From Prescottella agglutinans (lineage in GTDB: Bacteria > Actinomycetota > Actinomycetes > Mycobacteriales > Mycobacteriaceae), in contig NZ_RKLP01000003.1 in NCBI RefSeq assembly GCF_004011865.1, forward strand, positions 62,001 to 126,000: 64,000 nucleotides of DNA, in the 5' to 3' direction. This document shows, piece by piece, positions 35,723-45,747 of this stretch. The notes under the pieces were generated by a model, which was not told the DNA's origin, made no database searches, and saw only the letters and a program-made list of their open reading frames with translations. The position numbers were made by a program, and so were the translations under genes. Numbering within the stretch: position 1 is the stretch's first letter; each line of letters opens with the position of its first letter.

Positions 35723-36865
35723 ATGGCATCTGTACAGGGTCAATGTGATTCGGCGTTCGAGGGTGTCCGTGAGGTGTTCGAGGAGAGCTTCGCGGACGGG
35801 CAGAACCTGGGCGCGGCGGTCGCGGTGTTCGCGGACGGCCGGCCCGTCGTGGACCTGTGGGGCGGGGTCGCCGACCGGAAGACCGGGCGCGAGTGGGCGT
35901 GGGACACCCCGTGCGTGGTGTTCTCGTGCACCAAGGCGGTGACGGCGGCGTCCGCGTTGCTGCTCGCCGAACGCGGGTACGTCACGCTCGACGACCCCGT
36001 CGCCCGGTGGTGGCCGGAGTTCGCCCGGAACGGCAAGGCCGACATCACCGTCGAGCATGTGCTCACCCACCAGGCAGGGCTCCCGGCGTTCGACGGCCCG
36101 GTGTCGGTGGCGCAGGCGGCCGATCCGGTCGCGATGGCGGAGCGTCTCGCCGGTCAGGCCCCGGAGTGGGAGCCCGGAACGGCGCACGGCTACCACGCGC
36201 TCACGTTCGGTTGGCTGGTCGGCGAACTGGTGCGGCGGCACACCGGGATGACGGTGGGGCAGTTCGCGCGCCAGGAGTTCGGCTCGGACCTGTGGATCGG
36301 GGCGCCCCCCGGGACGATCGCGCGGGCGGCGCGGATCACGGTCCCGCGGCGAGGGGAACCGGCGTCGCCGCTGACCGACATCGCGACCCAGACCCGGATC
36401 GGCGCCGCGTATGCGCAGGCAGGTTCGTTGCTGTTCCGGGCGACCACCAATCCGGCTGCGTCGTACAACGATCCGACGCTGCTCGGCGGCGGCTGGCCGG
36501 CCGCGGGCATGGTCACGACCGCCCGCGCGCTGGCGGGGTTCTACCGGGACCTGGTGCACGGGGTGACGCTGTGCGGCGCGACCCTGCAGAACGCGCTGGA
36601 CGAGCGGGCGCGCGGACGGGACCGGGTGCTGCTGACCGACAGCGCGTACGGCCTCGGATTCATGCTTCCCGCACAGAGTTTCGAGCTGCCCGAGGTGGCC
36701 CGCGCGACCGCGTTCGGGCATCCGGGCGCGGGCGGGGCCGTGGGGTTGGGTGACCTCGCGCACGGGTTGGCCTTCGCGTTCGTCCCGAACCTCAAGCGCG
36801 ACTACTTCGCCGGTGACCGCCGCGCCTGCCGCCTGATCGAGGCCGCGTACGCCGCGATCGGGTGA
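35723..36865 (+). CDS. Serine esterase/beta-lactamase-fold protein (EstB/LipE type)
   Basis: 380 residues of the class C beta-lactamase/DD-peptidase fold. The SxxK motif is SCTK (~69-72), the second motif is Y-H-A in TAHGYHALTFGW (~155), and the third region is GHPGAGGAVGLGD. The YHA form is typical of family VIII esterases and mycobacterial LipD/LipE-type proteins, which hydrolyse short esters. There is no signal peptide, so it is cytoplasmic. It stands alone, divergent from the MFS gene. True beta-lactam activity is unlikely. Confidence 0.83.
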   Translation: MASVQGQCDSAFEGVREVFEESFADGQNLGAAVAVFADGRPVVDLWGGVADRKTGREWAWDTPCVVFSCTKAVTAASALLLAERGYVTLDDPVARWWPEFARNGKADITVEHVLTHQAGLPAFDGPVSVAQAADPVAMAERLAGQAPEWEPGTAHGYHALTFGWLVGELVRRHTGMTVGQFARQEFGSDLWIGAPPGTIARAARITVPRRGEPASPLTDIATQTRIGAAYAQAGSLLFRATTNPAASYNDPTLLGGGWPAAGMVTTARALAGFYRDLVHGVTLCGATLQNALDERARGRDRVLLTDSAYGLGFMLPAQSFELPEVARATAFGHPGAGGAVGLGDLAHGLAFAFVPNLKRDYFAGDRRACRLIEAAYAAIG

Positions 36866-36874
36866 GCGGCCGAT

Positions 36875-37690
36875 TCAGAACGGGTCCGCGGTCCGCCCCA
36901 CCAGGTCGGCGACCGATTCCAGCACCAGCGTCGGCCGGTAGGGGAACGTCTCGACGGTCTCGCGGGTGGAGATGCCGCTGAGCACCAGGATGGTCTGCAG
37001 GCCGGCCTCGAGTCCCGACACGACGTCGGTGTCCATCCGGTCGCCGATCATCAGCGTGTTCTCCGAGTGCGCCCCGATCGCGCGCAGCGCCGACCGCATC
37101 ATCAGCGGGTTCGGTTTGCCCACGTAGTACGGTTCGCGGCCGGTGGCGCGGGTGATGAGCGCGGCCACCGAACCCGTCGCCGGCAGCGAGCCCTCACGGG
37201 ACGGGCCCGTCGCGTCCGGGTTGGTGGCGATGAACCGGGCACCCCGCTCCACCAGGCGGATCGCGGTGGTGATCGCCTCGAACGAGTAGGTGCGGGTCTC
37301 GCCGAGCACGACGTAGTCCGGGTCGTTGTCGGTGAGGACGTAGCCGATCTCGTGCAGCGCCGTGGTGAGGCCGGATTCGCCCACCACGTAAGCACTTCCG
37401 CCCGGGCGCTGATTCCTCAGGAAGGTCGCGGTCGCGAGCGCCGACGTCCAGATCGACTGCTCGGGGATGTCGAGACCGCTGCGCAGCAGTCGGGCGCGCA
37501 GGTCCCGCGGGGTGCGGATGGAGTTGTTGGTCAGCACGATGAAGGGGGTACCGGCCTCCTGCAGTTCCGCGAGGAAGTGGTCGGCGCCGGGAATGATGTG
37601 TTCCTCGTGGACCAGCACCCCGTCCATGTCCATGAGGTAGGTCCAGCCGGGGTTCCGCTCGTCGGTGCTCACGACCCCAGTATCCGTCAC
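36875..37690 (-). CDS. HAD-superfamily (IIA, NagD-like) phosphatase
   Basis: 271 residues. LMDMDGVL (~19-26) carries the nucleophile and acid aspartates; VLTNNS is motif II; KPNPLMM holds the motif III lysine; GDRMDTDV is motif IV. The cap insert is that of class IIA (NagD, 4-nitrophenylphosphatase, PLP phosphatase). Likely a cytosolic phosphatase of sugar or nucleotide phosphates. The GTG at 37690 lies in an 11-bp tandem repeat that also covers the end of the preceding gene; a GTG at 37672 is an alternative that removes six residues. Confidence 0.85.
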   Translation of the reverse strand: MTDTGVVSTDERNPGWTYLMDMDGVLVHEEHIIPGADHFLAELQEAGTPFIVLTNNSIRTPRDLRARLLRSGLDIPEQSIWTSALATATFLRNQRPGGSAYVVGESGLTTALHEIGYVLTDNDPDYVVLGETRTYSFEAITTAIRLVERGARFIATNPDATGPSREGSLPATGSVAALITRATGREPYYVGKPNPLMMRSALRAIGAHSENTLMIGDRMDTDVVSGLEAGLQTILVLSGISTRETVETFPYRPTLVLESVADLVGRTADPF

Positions 37691-37697
37691 CCGCCGA

Positions 37698-38696
37698 TCA
37701 CCCGCCGATCGCCGGCCCGATCACCGCCCACGAATCCTGCATCTCGGCCTCGAACAGGCCCCACGAATGACTGCCCTGATTGCGGTAGACGACCGTCGCG
37801 GGGATCCCGAGCGAGCGCAGTCGCGCGTCCATGACCGCGGTGCAACCCTGGGTGATCGCCTCCACCACTCCGCCGCCGATCGCCTGCGGGATGGTCAGCA
37901 GCGGGTTGTGGTCGTCGATCGGTCCGGGCACGCCGGACGCGGCGGACAGGTACAAAGCCTTGCCGCGCAGTCGTTCCGCCTGCACGACGGGGTCGTGCTG
38001 GATCCACAGGGGGCCACCACTGGGACCCCACATGTTGGCCGCGTTGCCCCCGCCGCGCAGTTCGACCATCGATCGGACCATCGCCTGCCCGTTCGGATCG
38101 CTGGTCTGGGCGCAGCCACTGTACGAGCCGACGGCGCGGTAGACGTCGGGTGCCTGGATCGCGAGGTCGAGCACCGGCCCGGCCCCCATCGACACCCCGC
38201 CGATCGCGTTGACGCCGGTGGTGCCGAACTGACGGTCGATCACGGGCGGCAGTTCGCGGGTGAGGAACGTCTGCCACTTGTTGCGGCCCAGCACGGGATC
38301 GTCGGCGACCCAGTCGGTGTACATCGAGTACCGGCCGCCCACCGGCAGCACCACGTTGACGTGCTTGTCGGCGAAGAACTGCGCGACCTTCGTGTTGTTG
38401 AACCACGAGATGCCGTCCTCGCCGCCGCCGATGCCGGTGAGCAGGTAGAACGTGGGTGCGGGGCCCCCGCCGGCGGGGTGGATGACGTCGCTCGTGACCA
38501 CGCGGTCCATCGACGGCGAGTACACCGATATCCGGGTTATGCGGTCGCTCACCTGGACGATGCCCGCGACGCTCGACGGTGCGGCGTGCGCGGTGAGCGC
38601 AGTACCGACCATCGAGGCCACCGTCATCCCGACGAGGACGAGTGAAAGAAGGATCCGGCGTGCCGCTGCGCCGACCGTCGTTCCGGAGCTTCTCAT
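37698..38696 (-). CDS. Mycolyltransferase/antigen 85-type exported esterase
   Basis: 332 residues. Signal peptide 1-~39 (twin Arg-like AARRILLSLVL, cleavage near AHA-AP). The antigen 85 pattern is clear: LLTGIGGGEDGISWFNNT, VNVVLPVGGRYSMYTDW, and the nucleophile Ser169 in GGVSMGAG; the histidine is in SHSWGLFE and an acid is expected in GPIDDHNP. These enzymes transfer mycolic acids to trehalose or arabinogalactan outside the membrane, evidence for a mycolate cell wall. Seven bases separate it from the HAD gene. Length is near that of Ag85 and corynebacterial Cmt proteins without the C-terminal extension. Confidence 0.85.
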   Translation of the reverse strand: MRSSGTTVGAAARRILLSLVLVGMTVASMVGTALTAHAAPSSVAGIVQVSDRITRISVYSPSMDRVVTSDVIHPAGGGPAPTFYLLTGIGGGEDGISWFNNTKVAQFFADKHVNVVLPVGGRYSMYTDWVADDPVLGRNKWQTFLTRELPPVIDRQFGTTGVNAIGGVSMGAGPVLDLAIQAPDVYRAVGSYSGCAQTSDPNGQAMVRSMVELRGGGNAANMWGPSGGPLWIQHDPVVQAERLRGKALYLSAASGVPGPIDDHNPLLTIPQAIGGGVVEAITQGCTAVMDARLRSLGIPATVVYRNQGSHSWGLFEAEMQDSWAVIGPAIGG

Positions 38697-38847
38697 CGCG
38701 CACCTCCGGCCGAATTGGCCTGAATTGCTTTCCGGCTGAATGAAGCTCAGCACAGCATATCCGCGCGGCGTCCGGCGGGGGGAGCGGATCGCGGACGCGT
38801 CGGCCCCGCGTGTCGACAATCCTGCCCGTTGAGTCTTGGATGTCTGT

Positions 38848-39576
38848 ATGGATGGCACTCGAACCTCGGATCCGGTACGCGTGGTGACCGGATTCGTCGC
38901 GCTGCTCGGTGACGGCGCGCGACTCGCAGCGACCGCGACGCTGGAGGTCGCGTCGCGGTTGCCCGTTGTCGGGGCCGGCGTCGCAGCGCTCGACGCGCGA
39001 GGCGCCGAGGCGCTGAGGGCGGCGGACGCCGTCACCGACCGCGTGCTGCGGGCGGTGGTTCGCCGGGTGGTGGCGGCCGCGCTGGCCGAGGTGGACATCA
39101 CGACGGTGGTGCGCGAGCACGTCGACCTCGACGAGATCGCCGAGGGCATCGACGTCGAGCGGATCGTCGACCGGGTGGACATCGGGCACATCGTCGACCG
39201 CGTCGACGTGAACGACATTGCGGCCCGGGTGGACATCGCGCCGATCCTGGATCGCGTGGACGTGGACGACGTCGCCGGTCGGGTGGATGTCGAGCGGATC
39301 GTCGATCGGGTGGACATCGGGCGGATCGTCGACAGGGTCGACGTCGACGCGATCGCCGCGAAGGTGGACGTGGACGCGGTGATCGAGCGGATCGACCTGG
39401 TCGGGCTGTCCAACGAGGTCATCGACGGCGTCGACCTGCCGCGGATCATCCGGGAATCGACCAGTTCGATGTCGACCGAGGCGGTGCGCGGCGCGCGGAC
39501 ACAGGGCATGGCAGCCGACGACGCCGTCGCGGGATTCGTGGGGCGCCTGTTCGGTCGCGAAGTCGGTGACTCGTGA
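38848..39576 (+). CDS. Nine-residue tandem-repeat protein coupled to RDD protein
   Basis: 242 residues. Residues 1-80 are helical and alanine/valine-rich. From ~82 to ~188 the chain is built from about eleven 9-residue units of the form V-D-[I/V]-x-x-[I/V]-[V/A]-x-[R/K], for example VDIGHIVDR, VDVNDIAAR and VDVDAIAAK. The regular spacing suggests a solenoid or long amphipathic surface. The C-terminus has GFVGRLFGRE. There is no signal peptide or strong membrane helix. The stop overlaps the start of the RDD gene (GTGA), so the two are translationally coupled and probably interact at the membrane. Start MDGTRTS; a TTG four codons upstream is an alternative. Function unknown. Confidence 0.75.
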   Translation: MDGTRTSDPVRVVTGFVALLGDGARLAATATLEVASRLPVVGAGVAALDARGAEALRAADAVTDRVLRAVVRRVVAAALAEVDITTVVREHVDLDEIAEGIDVERIVDRVDIGHIVDRVDVNDIAARVDIAPILDRVDVDDVAGRVDVERIVDRVDIGRIVDRVDVDAIAAKVDVDAVIERIDLVGLSNEVIDGVDLPRIIRESTSSMSTEAVRGARTQGMAADDAVAGFVGRLFGREVGDS

Positions 39577-40073
39577 CCGCGGTCCGGCAGTCGGGTCCGG
39601 CCCACCGCCCCGCCGGCATCGTCACCCGCGGGCTGGCGGCCCTCATCGACATCGGTGTCGTGCTCTTCCTGATGGGCATGATCTACGCGGCGCTCATCTT
39701 CGCTCGGTTGTTGTTCTCGCCGCAGGAGTTTCGTTTCCCGCACACACAGCTTCTGTTGTCGATCACCACCTTCCTCGGGCTCTCGGTGCTTTACCTGACG
39801 GCGTGCTGGGCAACCAGTGGACGCTCGGTCGGCGCGGTCGCGATGGGTCTGCGCCTGGTCAGTCGTAACGGCCGACTGGTCCGGCTGCCGCGGTGCGCGG
39901 TCCGTGCGGTGCTGTGCGTGCTCTTCGGATTCGGGCTGTTCTGGGCCGCCGTCGACCCGCGTCGCAGATCCCTCCAGGACATCCTGTTGCGAACGTCAGT
40001 CGTCTACGACTGGACGCCCGCCCCGGATCTCGTCGAACACGACCTCGCGCACCCCACCGACCACGACCGATGA
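39573..40073 (+). CDS. RDD-family membrane protein
   Basis: 166 residues with GTG start. An RDD domain: GIVTRGLAALIDIGVVLFLMG opens the first helix (R and D in place), a second helix lies at ~50-75, and the final part has WAAVDPRRRSLQDIL, the usual D-x-x-R/R-R-S-L-Q-D end motif. About three to four membrane helices. The family is of uncertain function; some members are ion antiporters or membrane partners of envelope proteins. Coupled to the preceding repeat-protein gene by a four-base overlap. Confidence 0.85.
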   Translation: MTAVRQSGPAHRPAGIVTRGLAALIDIGVVLFLMGMIYAALIFARLLFSPQEFRFPHTQLLLSITTFLGLSVLYLTACWATSGRSVGAVAMGLRLVSRNGRLVRLPRCAVRAVLCVLFGFGLFWAAVDPRRRSLQDILLRTSVVYDWTPAPDLVEHDLAHPTDHDR

Positions 40074-40148
40074 GACGGGGCTACAGCCCGAGAGTGACGC
40101 GGGGCATACTCGAAGCCAAATCGAATCGGGTAGACGATCGGAGAACCG

Positions 40149-41162
40149 GTGGTACAGGGACTGAAGTTGGGTTTGAAGGCCTCCGCGGAGCAGTTCGGGC
40201 CGCGCGACCTGGTGGAGCTCGGCGTGATGGCCGAGGAACACGGCCTCGACAGCGTCACCGTGAGCGATCACTTCCAGCCCTGGCGGCACAACGGCGGTCA
40301 CGCGCCGTTCTCGATCGCATGGATGACGGCGGTCGGTGAGCGCACCCAGCGTCTGCAGCTGGGCACGTCGGTGATGACTCCGACGTTCCGCTACAACCCG
40401 GCGGTGGTGGCGCAGGCGTTCGCGACGATGGGCTGCCTGTACCCGGGACGCGTCATGCTCGGTGTCGGAACCGGTGAGGCGCTCAACGAGATCGCGACCG
40501 GCTTCAAGGGCGAATGGCCCGAGTTCAAGGAGCGTTTCGCCCGCCTGCGCGAGTCGGTGCAGCTCATGCGCGACCTGTGGACCGGCGACCGCGTCGACTT
40601 CGAGGGCGAGTACTACAGCACCAAGGGCGCCTCGATCTACGACGTCCCCGAGGGCGGCATCCCCGTCTACGTCGCGGCCGGGGGTCCGGTGGTCGCGCGC
40701 TACGCGGGCCGTGCCGGTGACGGCTTCATCTGCACGTCCGGCAAGGGCATGGATCTCTACACCGAGAAGCTGATCCCGGCGGTGAAGGAGGGGGCCGAGA
40801 AGGCGGCCCGGAACTTCGCCGACATCGACCGGATGATCGAGATCAAGATCTCGTACGACACCGATCCCGCGGCCGCGCTCGAGAACACCCGGTTCTGGGC
40901 GCCGTTGTCGCTGACGCCCGAGCAGAAGCACAGCATCGAGGATCCGATCGAGATGGAGGCCGCGGCGGACGCGTTGCCGATCGAGCAGGTCGCCAAGCGG
41001 TGGATCGTCTCGTCCGATCCGGACGAGGCGGTTGCGCTGATCAAGCCGTACCTCGACGCGGGCCTGAACCACCTGGTGTTCCACGCGCCGGGTCACGACC
41101 AGAAGCGGTTCCTCGACCTCTTCGAGCGCGACCTCGCACCGCGCCTGCGCGCGTTGGCCTGA
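40149..41162 (+). CDS. fgd1: F420-dependent glucose-6-phosphate dehydrogenase
   Basis: 337 residues from a GTG. The sequence follows mycobacterial Fgd1 almost block by block: [91 protein letters not shown] and [12 protein letters not shown]. The active-site His (SDHF), Trp and Glu residues are intact. It oxidises glucose-6-phosphate and reduces coenzyme F420, feeding F420H2 to reductases such as the Ddn-like protein at 41831. Synteny with Rv0407-pta-ackA supports the call. Confidence 0.95.
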   Translation: MVQGLKLGLKASAEQFGPRDLVELGVMAEEHGLDSVTVSDHFQPWRHNGGHAPFSIAWMTAVGERTQRLQLGTSVMTPTFRYNPAVVAQAFATMGCLYPGRVMLGVGTGEALNEIATGFKGEWPEFKERFARLRESVQLMRDLWTGDRVDFEGEYYSTKGASIYDVPEGGIPVYVAAGGPVVARYAGRAGDGFICTSGKGMDLYTEKLIPAVKEGAEKAARNFADIDRMIEIKISYDTDPAAALENTRFWAPLSLTPEQKHSIEDPIEMEAAADALPIEQVAKRWIVSSDPDEAVALIKPYLDAGLNHLVFHAPGHDQKRFLDLFERDLAPRLRALA

Positions 41163-41200
41163 CGCCGGTTCGCCCCGGACCTGCAACTAGGCTGATTCCC

Positions 41201-41803
41201 ATGGAAGCCAGCGAGGAAGTCCGGGCCGCGGCACGCCGAATCGGTGACGTATTCGGCGTGCCGCCGCAGGTGTTGCGGTTCCGGGCGGCGGTCGACGCCG
41301 ACGGAGACGGCGAGGACCCGCACGAGGTGTCGATCGCGGTCGGTGACGGATGCCCCGGTCCGGGCTACGCGTCCTACGCGACCCTCGACATGTCGCGGTT
41401 CCCGACGAACGTCACCACCGACGACGGCCGTCCGATTCGCACCGAACTGATCACCGTGGGACGCGCCGGCTACCGGCCGCTCTCCGACGTCCTCGCGCAG
41501 TGCGCGTTCCAGATCGCGTCGGGATCCCTGCACGTCACCCCGAACACGATCGTTCCCAATGCCGTTCACGCCGCGGACCCGGGCCGTTCCACCCGGCACG
41601 TGCTGCTCGTCGTCCCGTTCATCTGGGCCACCCTCGAGATCCTCGTCGACCGCGACGAGGACGTGACCACGTGGCTGCAGGCGGTGCCGATCACCGACGC
41701 CGAACTGCAGTTCGCTTCGAAGCACGGCACCGACGAACTGTTCACGCGCCTCGAATCGGCGGGCGCCGACGTGTCCGACATCGACCGCCCCTCGGTGGTC
41801 TGA
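41201..41803 (+). CDS. Suppressor-of-fused (SUFU) domain protein
   Basis: 200 residues. The pattern fits the bacterial SUFU domain: YASYATLDMSRFPTN, RTELITVGRAGYRPLSDVLAQCAFQIAS, HVLLVVPFIWATL, and a late AVPITDAELQFASKHGTDELFTRLE. In bacteria this domain often occurs as an immunity-like or effector-binding module, but here there is no toxin beside it. It lies between fgd1 and the Ddn-like gene. Cytosolic; function unknown. Confidence 0.75.
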   Translation: MEASEEVRAAARRIGDVFGVPPQVLRFRAAVDADGDGEDPHEVSIAVGDGCPGPGYASYATLDMSRFPTNVTTDDGRPIRTELITVGRAGYRPLSDVLAQCAFQIASGSLHVTPNTIVPNAVHAADPGRSTRHVLLVVPFIWATLEILVDRDEDVTTWLQAVPITDAELQFASKHGTDELFTRLESAGADVSDIDRPSVV

Positions 41804-41830
41804 CCTGCCGCCGAACCGGGCCGACGCCGG

Positions 41831-42340
41831 TCAGCGCCGGGCGAGGGTGAACACCCGGATGTCGCGGTCGGTGCGCCCCTGGTAGACGGCGTAGGCGCCG
41901 GCCAGTTCGACGAACTGCTTGTACAGGCGCTCCTTCTCCTCGCCGGTCACCTGCGTGGCGAGCACCGGGATGTCGCGTCCGGCCATCGTCACGCTCGCCT
42001 CGGGCTGTGCCAGCAGGTTCGACGTCCACGCGGGGTGGTGGTTCTGCCCGAAGTTGCTGCCCACGACCACCAGCCGGTCGTCGTCGCGGATGTACAGCAA
42101 CGGGCTGGTGCGACGCTGCCCCGACTTGCGGCCGACGGTGTTCAACAGGACGGTCGGTGCCCCGATCGGACCCAGGACGGTGAACCGGCCCTTGCTGCGT
42201 TCGAGAAGCCGCCGGTCCACACCCGCGAGCCTGCGGATGGTCCACGACCCCAGCTTGGTCGACGCGAACGCGATGCCGGGTCGGCGCAGGATGCTGTTCT
42301 CCGAACCCCAGCGGACGTCCGGAAATGACGATTCGCTCAT
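41831..42340 (-). CDS. Deazaflavin (F420)-dependent nitroreductase family protein, Ddn-like
   Basis: 169 residues of the split beta-barrel Ddn/FQR family. Typical marks are VLLNTVGRKSGQRRTSPLLYIRDDDRLVVVGSNFGQ (in parts: TVGRKSGQRRTSPLLY; VVVGSNFG) and HPAWTSNLLAQPEASV, which bind F420. These enzymes use F420H2 to reduce quinones or nitroaromatics at the membrane. The presence two genes from fgd1, the F420H2 source, suits the role. Divergent from pta. Confidence 0.88.
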   Translation of the reverse strand: MSESSFPDVRWGSENSILRRPGIAFASTKLGSWTIRRLAGVDRRLLERSKGRFTVLGPIGAPTVLLNTVGRKSGQRRTSPLLYIRDDDRLVVVGSNFGQNHHPAWTSNLLAQPEASVTMAGRDIPVLATQVTGEEKERLYKQFVELAGAYAVYQGRTDRDIRVFTLARR

Positions 42341-42379
42341 GGACGCCGATTATGCGCGATCGTCACTAGGCTGTCGCTC

Positions 42380-44476
42380 ATGGCTGATCCGGGCACCGTG
42401 TCGAGCGTCTACATCGCCTCACCCGAGGGCGACACCGGCAAGTCCACGGTGGCCCTGGGGGTGCTGCAGATGCTGTGTGCGTCGACCGCCCGGGTGGGGG
42501 TGTTCCGCCCGATCGCGCGGTCGACCGACGAGACCGACCACATCCTGGAACTGCTGATCGACCACACCACCGCCGACCTGACCTACGACCAGTGCATGGG
42601 CGTGACGTACGAGCAGGTGCACGCGGACCCGGACGGGGCGCTCAGCGAGATCGTGTCCCGGTACCACCAGGTGGCCGAGGAGTGCGACGCCGTCGTGATC
42701 GTGGGCAGCGACTACACCGACGTCGCCAGCCCCAGCGAACTGGGCTACAACGCGCGCATCGCGGCCAACCTCGAGGCGCCGGTGCTGCTGACGTTGCGCG
42801 GTGCCCACCGCAGCCCGCACGAGGTGGCCCAGCTGGCGAACCTGTGCACCGCGGAACTCGCCGCGCAGCACGCACATCTGGTCGCGATCGTGGTGAACCG
42901 CTGCGATCCGGATCGGCTGGAGGAGTACGCTGCCGCGCCCGAAGCCGCCGGGGTGCCGGTGTGGAGCCTGCCGGAGATCCCACTGCTGATCGCACCCACG
43001 GTCGCCGAGTTGCTGGCCGCGGTCGACGGCGAACTGTACTGCGGTGACACGGCGTTGCTGCAGCGCGAGGCGCTGGACGTGATGGTCGGCGCGATGACCG
43101 CCGAGCACATCCTCGAACGGATCACCGAGGGATCGCTCGTGATCGTGCCGGGAGATCGATCCGACGTTCTGCTCGCCCTCGTCAATGCGCATGATGCGCA
43201 AGGCTTCCCGTCGCTGTCGGGCATCGTCATGAGTGGCGGGATCGAACCGCACCGCTCGGTGGCGCGTCTGATAACAGGGTTGAGCCCGAGGCTGCCGATG
43301 CTGGCCACGCACTTCGATTCCTTCGACACCGCCAACATCGCGGCTCAGACCCGCGGACGCGTCTCGGTGGGCTCGCTGCGCAAGATCGACACCGCGCTGG
43401 CCCTGATGGAGCGGCGGGTGCACGCGCCCACTCTCATCGAACGGCTGCAGGTGGAGTTGCCGTCGGTGGTGACGCCACAGATGTTCGAGTACCAGTTGCT
43501 CGATCGGGCTCGGGCCGAGCGCAAGCGGATCGTGTTGCCGGAGGGCGAGGACGACCGGATCCTGCGCGCGGCGGGACGGCTGCTGCGTCGTCGGGTGGTC
43601 GACCTGACGATCCTCGGCGACGAGACGAGGGTCCGGGCCCGCGCCGCCGAACTCGGTGTGGACCTGTCGTCGGCGACGGTCCTTGACCCGAAGCGATCGG
43701 ACTACCTCTCGGAGTTCGCAGCCGAGTACGCGCGCCTGCGAGCCCATCGGGGCATGACGATCGAGCGGGCCCGCGAGATCGTGGCCGACATCTCGTACTT
43801 CGGAACGATGATGGTGTACAAGGGGATCGCGGACGGCATGGTGTCCGGCGCGGCGCACACCACGGCGCACACGATCCGGCCGTCGCTCGAGATCATCAAG
43901 ACGCAGCCGGGTGTGTCGACCGTGTCGAGCGTCTTCCTGATGTGCCTCGCGGACCGGGTGCTGGCCTACGGGGACTGCGCGGTCGTGCCGGATCCGACGG
44001 CCGAGCAGCTCGCCGACATCGCGATCTCGTCGGCCGAGACCGCGGCGCGGTTCGGGATCGACCCGCGGATCGCGATGCTCTCCTACTCGACGGGTGACTC
44101 CGGCACGGGCATCGGCGTCGACAAGGTCCGCACCGCGACCTCACTGGTGCACGAGCGGCGCCCGGACCTGTTGGTGGAGGGTCCGATCCAGTACGACGCG
44201 GCCGTCGAGCCCACGGTCGCGCACACGAAGCTCCCGGACTCGCAGGTGGCGGGGCGGGCGACGGTGTTCGTGTTCCCGGACCTCAACACCGGCAACAACA
44301 CGTACAAGGCGGTGCAGCGCAGTGCCGGCGCGGTCGCGGTCGGTCCGGTGCTGCAGGGGTTGAACAAACCGGTCAACGACCTGTCCCGCGGCGCTCTCGT
44401 GCAGGACATCGTCAACACCGTCGCGATCACCGCGATCCAGGCTCAGGACGTTCCCGTGAAGGTGGTGCAGAAGTGA
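42380..44476 (+). CDS. pta: Phosphate acetyltransferase, long form with DRTGG domain
   Basis: 698 residues. The N-terminal third (~1-210) is a P-loop-like domain ([18 protein letters not shown]), the middle ~215-330 a DRTGG regulatory domain, and the C-terminal ~375-695 the catalytic domain: [44 protein letters not shown], and [17 protein letters not shown]. It interconverts acetyl-CoA and acetyl phosphate. The stop overlaps the ackA start (GTGA), as in mycobacterial pta-ackA. Confidence 0.95.
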   Translation: MADPGTVSSVYIASPEGDTGKSTVALGVLQMLCASTARVGVFRPIARSTDETDHILELLIDHTTADLTYDQCMGVTYEQVHADPDGALSEIVSRYHQVAEECDAVVIVGSDYTDVASPSELGYNARIAANLEAPVLLTLRGAHRSPHEVAQLANLCTAELAAQHAHLVAIVVNRCDPDRLEEYAAAPEAAGVPVWSLPEIPLLIAPTVAELLAAVDGELYCGDTALLQREALDVMVGAMTAEHILERITEGSLVIVPGDRSDVLLALVNAHDAQGFPSLSGIVMSGGIEPHRSVARLITGLSPRLPMLATHFDSFDTANIAAQTRGRVSVGSLRKIDTALALMERRVHAPTLIERLQVELPSVVTPQMFEYQLLDRARAERKRIVLPEGEDDRILRAAGRLLRRRVVDLTILGDETRVRARAAELGVDLSSATVLDPKRSDYLSEFAAEYARLRAHRGMTIERAREIVADISYFGTMMVYKGIADGMVSGAAHTTAHTIRPSLEIIKTQPGVSTVSSVFLMCLADRVLAYGDCAVVPDPTAEQLADIAISSAETAARFGIDPRIAMLSYSTGDSGTGIGVDKVRTATSLVHERRPDLLVEGPIQYDAAVEPTVAHTKLPDSQVAGRATVFVFPDLNTGNNTYKAVQRSAGAVAVGPVLQGLNKPVNDLSRGALVQDIVNTVAITAIQAQDVPVKVVQK

Positions 44477-45663
44477 CCGAACCGGTTGTGCTGGTGATCA
44501 ATTCGGGATCGTCATCGATCAAGTTCCAGCTGGTCCACCCGAGAGTGGGTGACGCCGTCGGGTCGGGGCTCGTCGAACGGATCGGGGAGTCGTCGGGCCG
44601 CATCGTCTACCACCACCCCGGCGGTGTCGTCGAGCGCGAACTCGTCATCCCCGACCACACGGCGGGCCTGCACGCGGCGGAGGACGTCATCGCCGAGGCC
44701 GGACGTTCCCTGAGCGAGTGGGGGGTCGTGGCGGTGGGTCACCGCGTCGTGCACGGCGGGCCGGTGTTCCGGGAGCCGACGGTCGTCGACGACGACGTCG
44801 TCGCCGAGTTGCGGCGCCTGTCGCCGCTGGCCCCGCTGCACAATCCGCCGAACGTCGTCGGGATCGAGGTGGCGCGCCGACTGCTGCCCGAGGTCCCGCA
44901 TGTCGCGGTGTTCGACACGGCCTACTTCCACACGCTGTCGGAGGCGGCCGCGACCTACGCGATCGACGCGGAGGTGGCACGCGCGAACGGTGTGCGCCGG
45001 TACGGTTTCCACGGAACGTCGCACGAGTACGTCAGCGGGCGGGCCGCGGCGTTCCTGGACCGCGACTACGGCGAGTTGAACCAGATCGTCCTGCACCTCG
45101 GGAACGGGGCGTCGGCCGCGGCGATCCGCGGCGGGCGCGCCGTCGACACGTCGATGGGGATGACGCCGCTCGAGGGCTTGGTGATGGGCACCCGCAGCGG
45201 CGACCTGGATCCGGGCGTGATCCTGCACCTGAACCGGAACGCCGGCATGAAGGGCGACGAACTCGACGACCTCCTCAACCGGCACTCCGGGTTGAAGGGG
45301 CTGTGCGGCGAGAACGACTTCCGGGCCCTGCGGCAGATGGTCGCCGACGGGGACCCCGCGGCCAAGCTCGCGTACGACGTCTACGTGCATCGGCTGCGCC
45401 GGTACATCGGGGCCTACCTCGTGGAGCTGGGCGGCGTCGACGTGATCACCTTCACCGGCGGGGTCGGCGAGCACGATGTCGATGTGCGCCGCGATGCCCT
45501 CGCCGGACTCGGTCGTCTCGGTATCGTGGTGGACGACGAGCGCAACGCGTCACCGGAGACCGGTGAGCGGCGGATCAGCGCCGACGTTTCCGCGGTGGAG
45601 GTCCTGGTGATACCCACCAACGAGGAGCTCGCCATAGCACGGAAGGCGATCGCTCTGGTCTGA
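44473..45663 (+). CDS. ackA: Acetate kinase
   Basis: 396 residues with GTG start. [15 protein letters not shown] opens the ASKHA fold; GHRVVHGG and [11 protein letters not shown] are the acetate-kinase signatures; HLGNGAS and FTGGVGEHD form the nucleotide site. It converts acetyl phosphate and ADP to acetate and ATP. Translationally coupled to pta by a four-base overlap. Confidence 0.96.
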   Translation: MTEPVVLVINSGSSSIKFQLVHPRVGDAVGSGLVERIGESSGRIVYHHPGGVVERELVIPDHTAGLHAAEDVIAEAGRSLSEWGVVAVGHRVVHGGPVFREPTVVDDDVVAELRRLSPLAPLHNPPNVVGIEVARRLLPEVPHVAVFDTAYFHTLSEAAATYAIDAEVARANGVRRYGFHGTSHEYVSGRAAAFLDRDYGELNQIVLHLGNGASAAAIRGGRAVDTSMGMTPLEGLVMGTRSGDLDPGVILHLNRNAGMKGDELDDLLNRHSGLKGLCGENDFRALRQMVADGDPAAKLAYDVYVHRLRRYIGAYLVELGGVDVITFTGGVGEHDVDVRRDALAGLGRLGIVVDDERNASPETGERRISADVSAVEVLVIPTNEELAIARKAIALV

Positions 45664-45747
45664 TCCGGAAAGAGGTGTCACTCGGCGCAGGGGATCGGGA
45701 CCTTAGGCCCTCGCCGCGGAACCCTCGGAAGTCCGACTATTCCGGGT

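Noticed and set aside
37688-37709. 11-bp tandem repeat at the mycolyltransferase/HAD junction as an attachment site
   Set aside because: Two short copies only, within coding ends, with no integrase or mobile gene near.
39091-39411. Regularly spaced DNA repeat, CRISPR-like at first sight
   Set aside because: The 27-bp period is in frame and codes a nine-residue protein repeat; there are no spacers and no cas genes.
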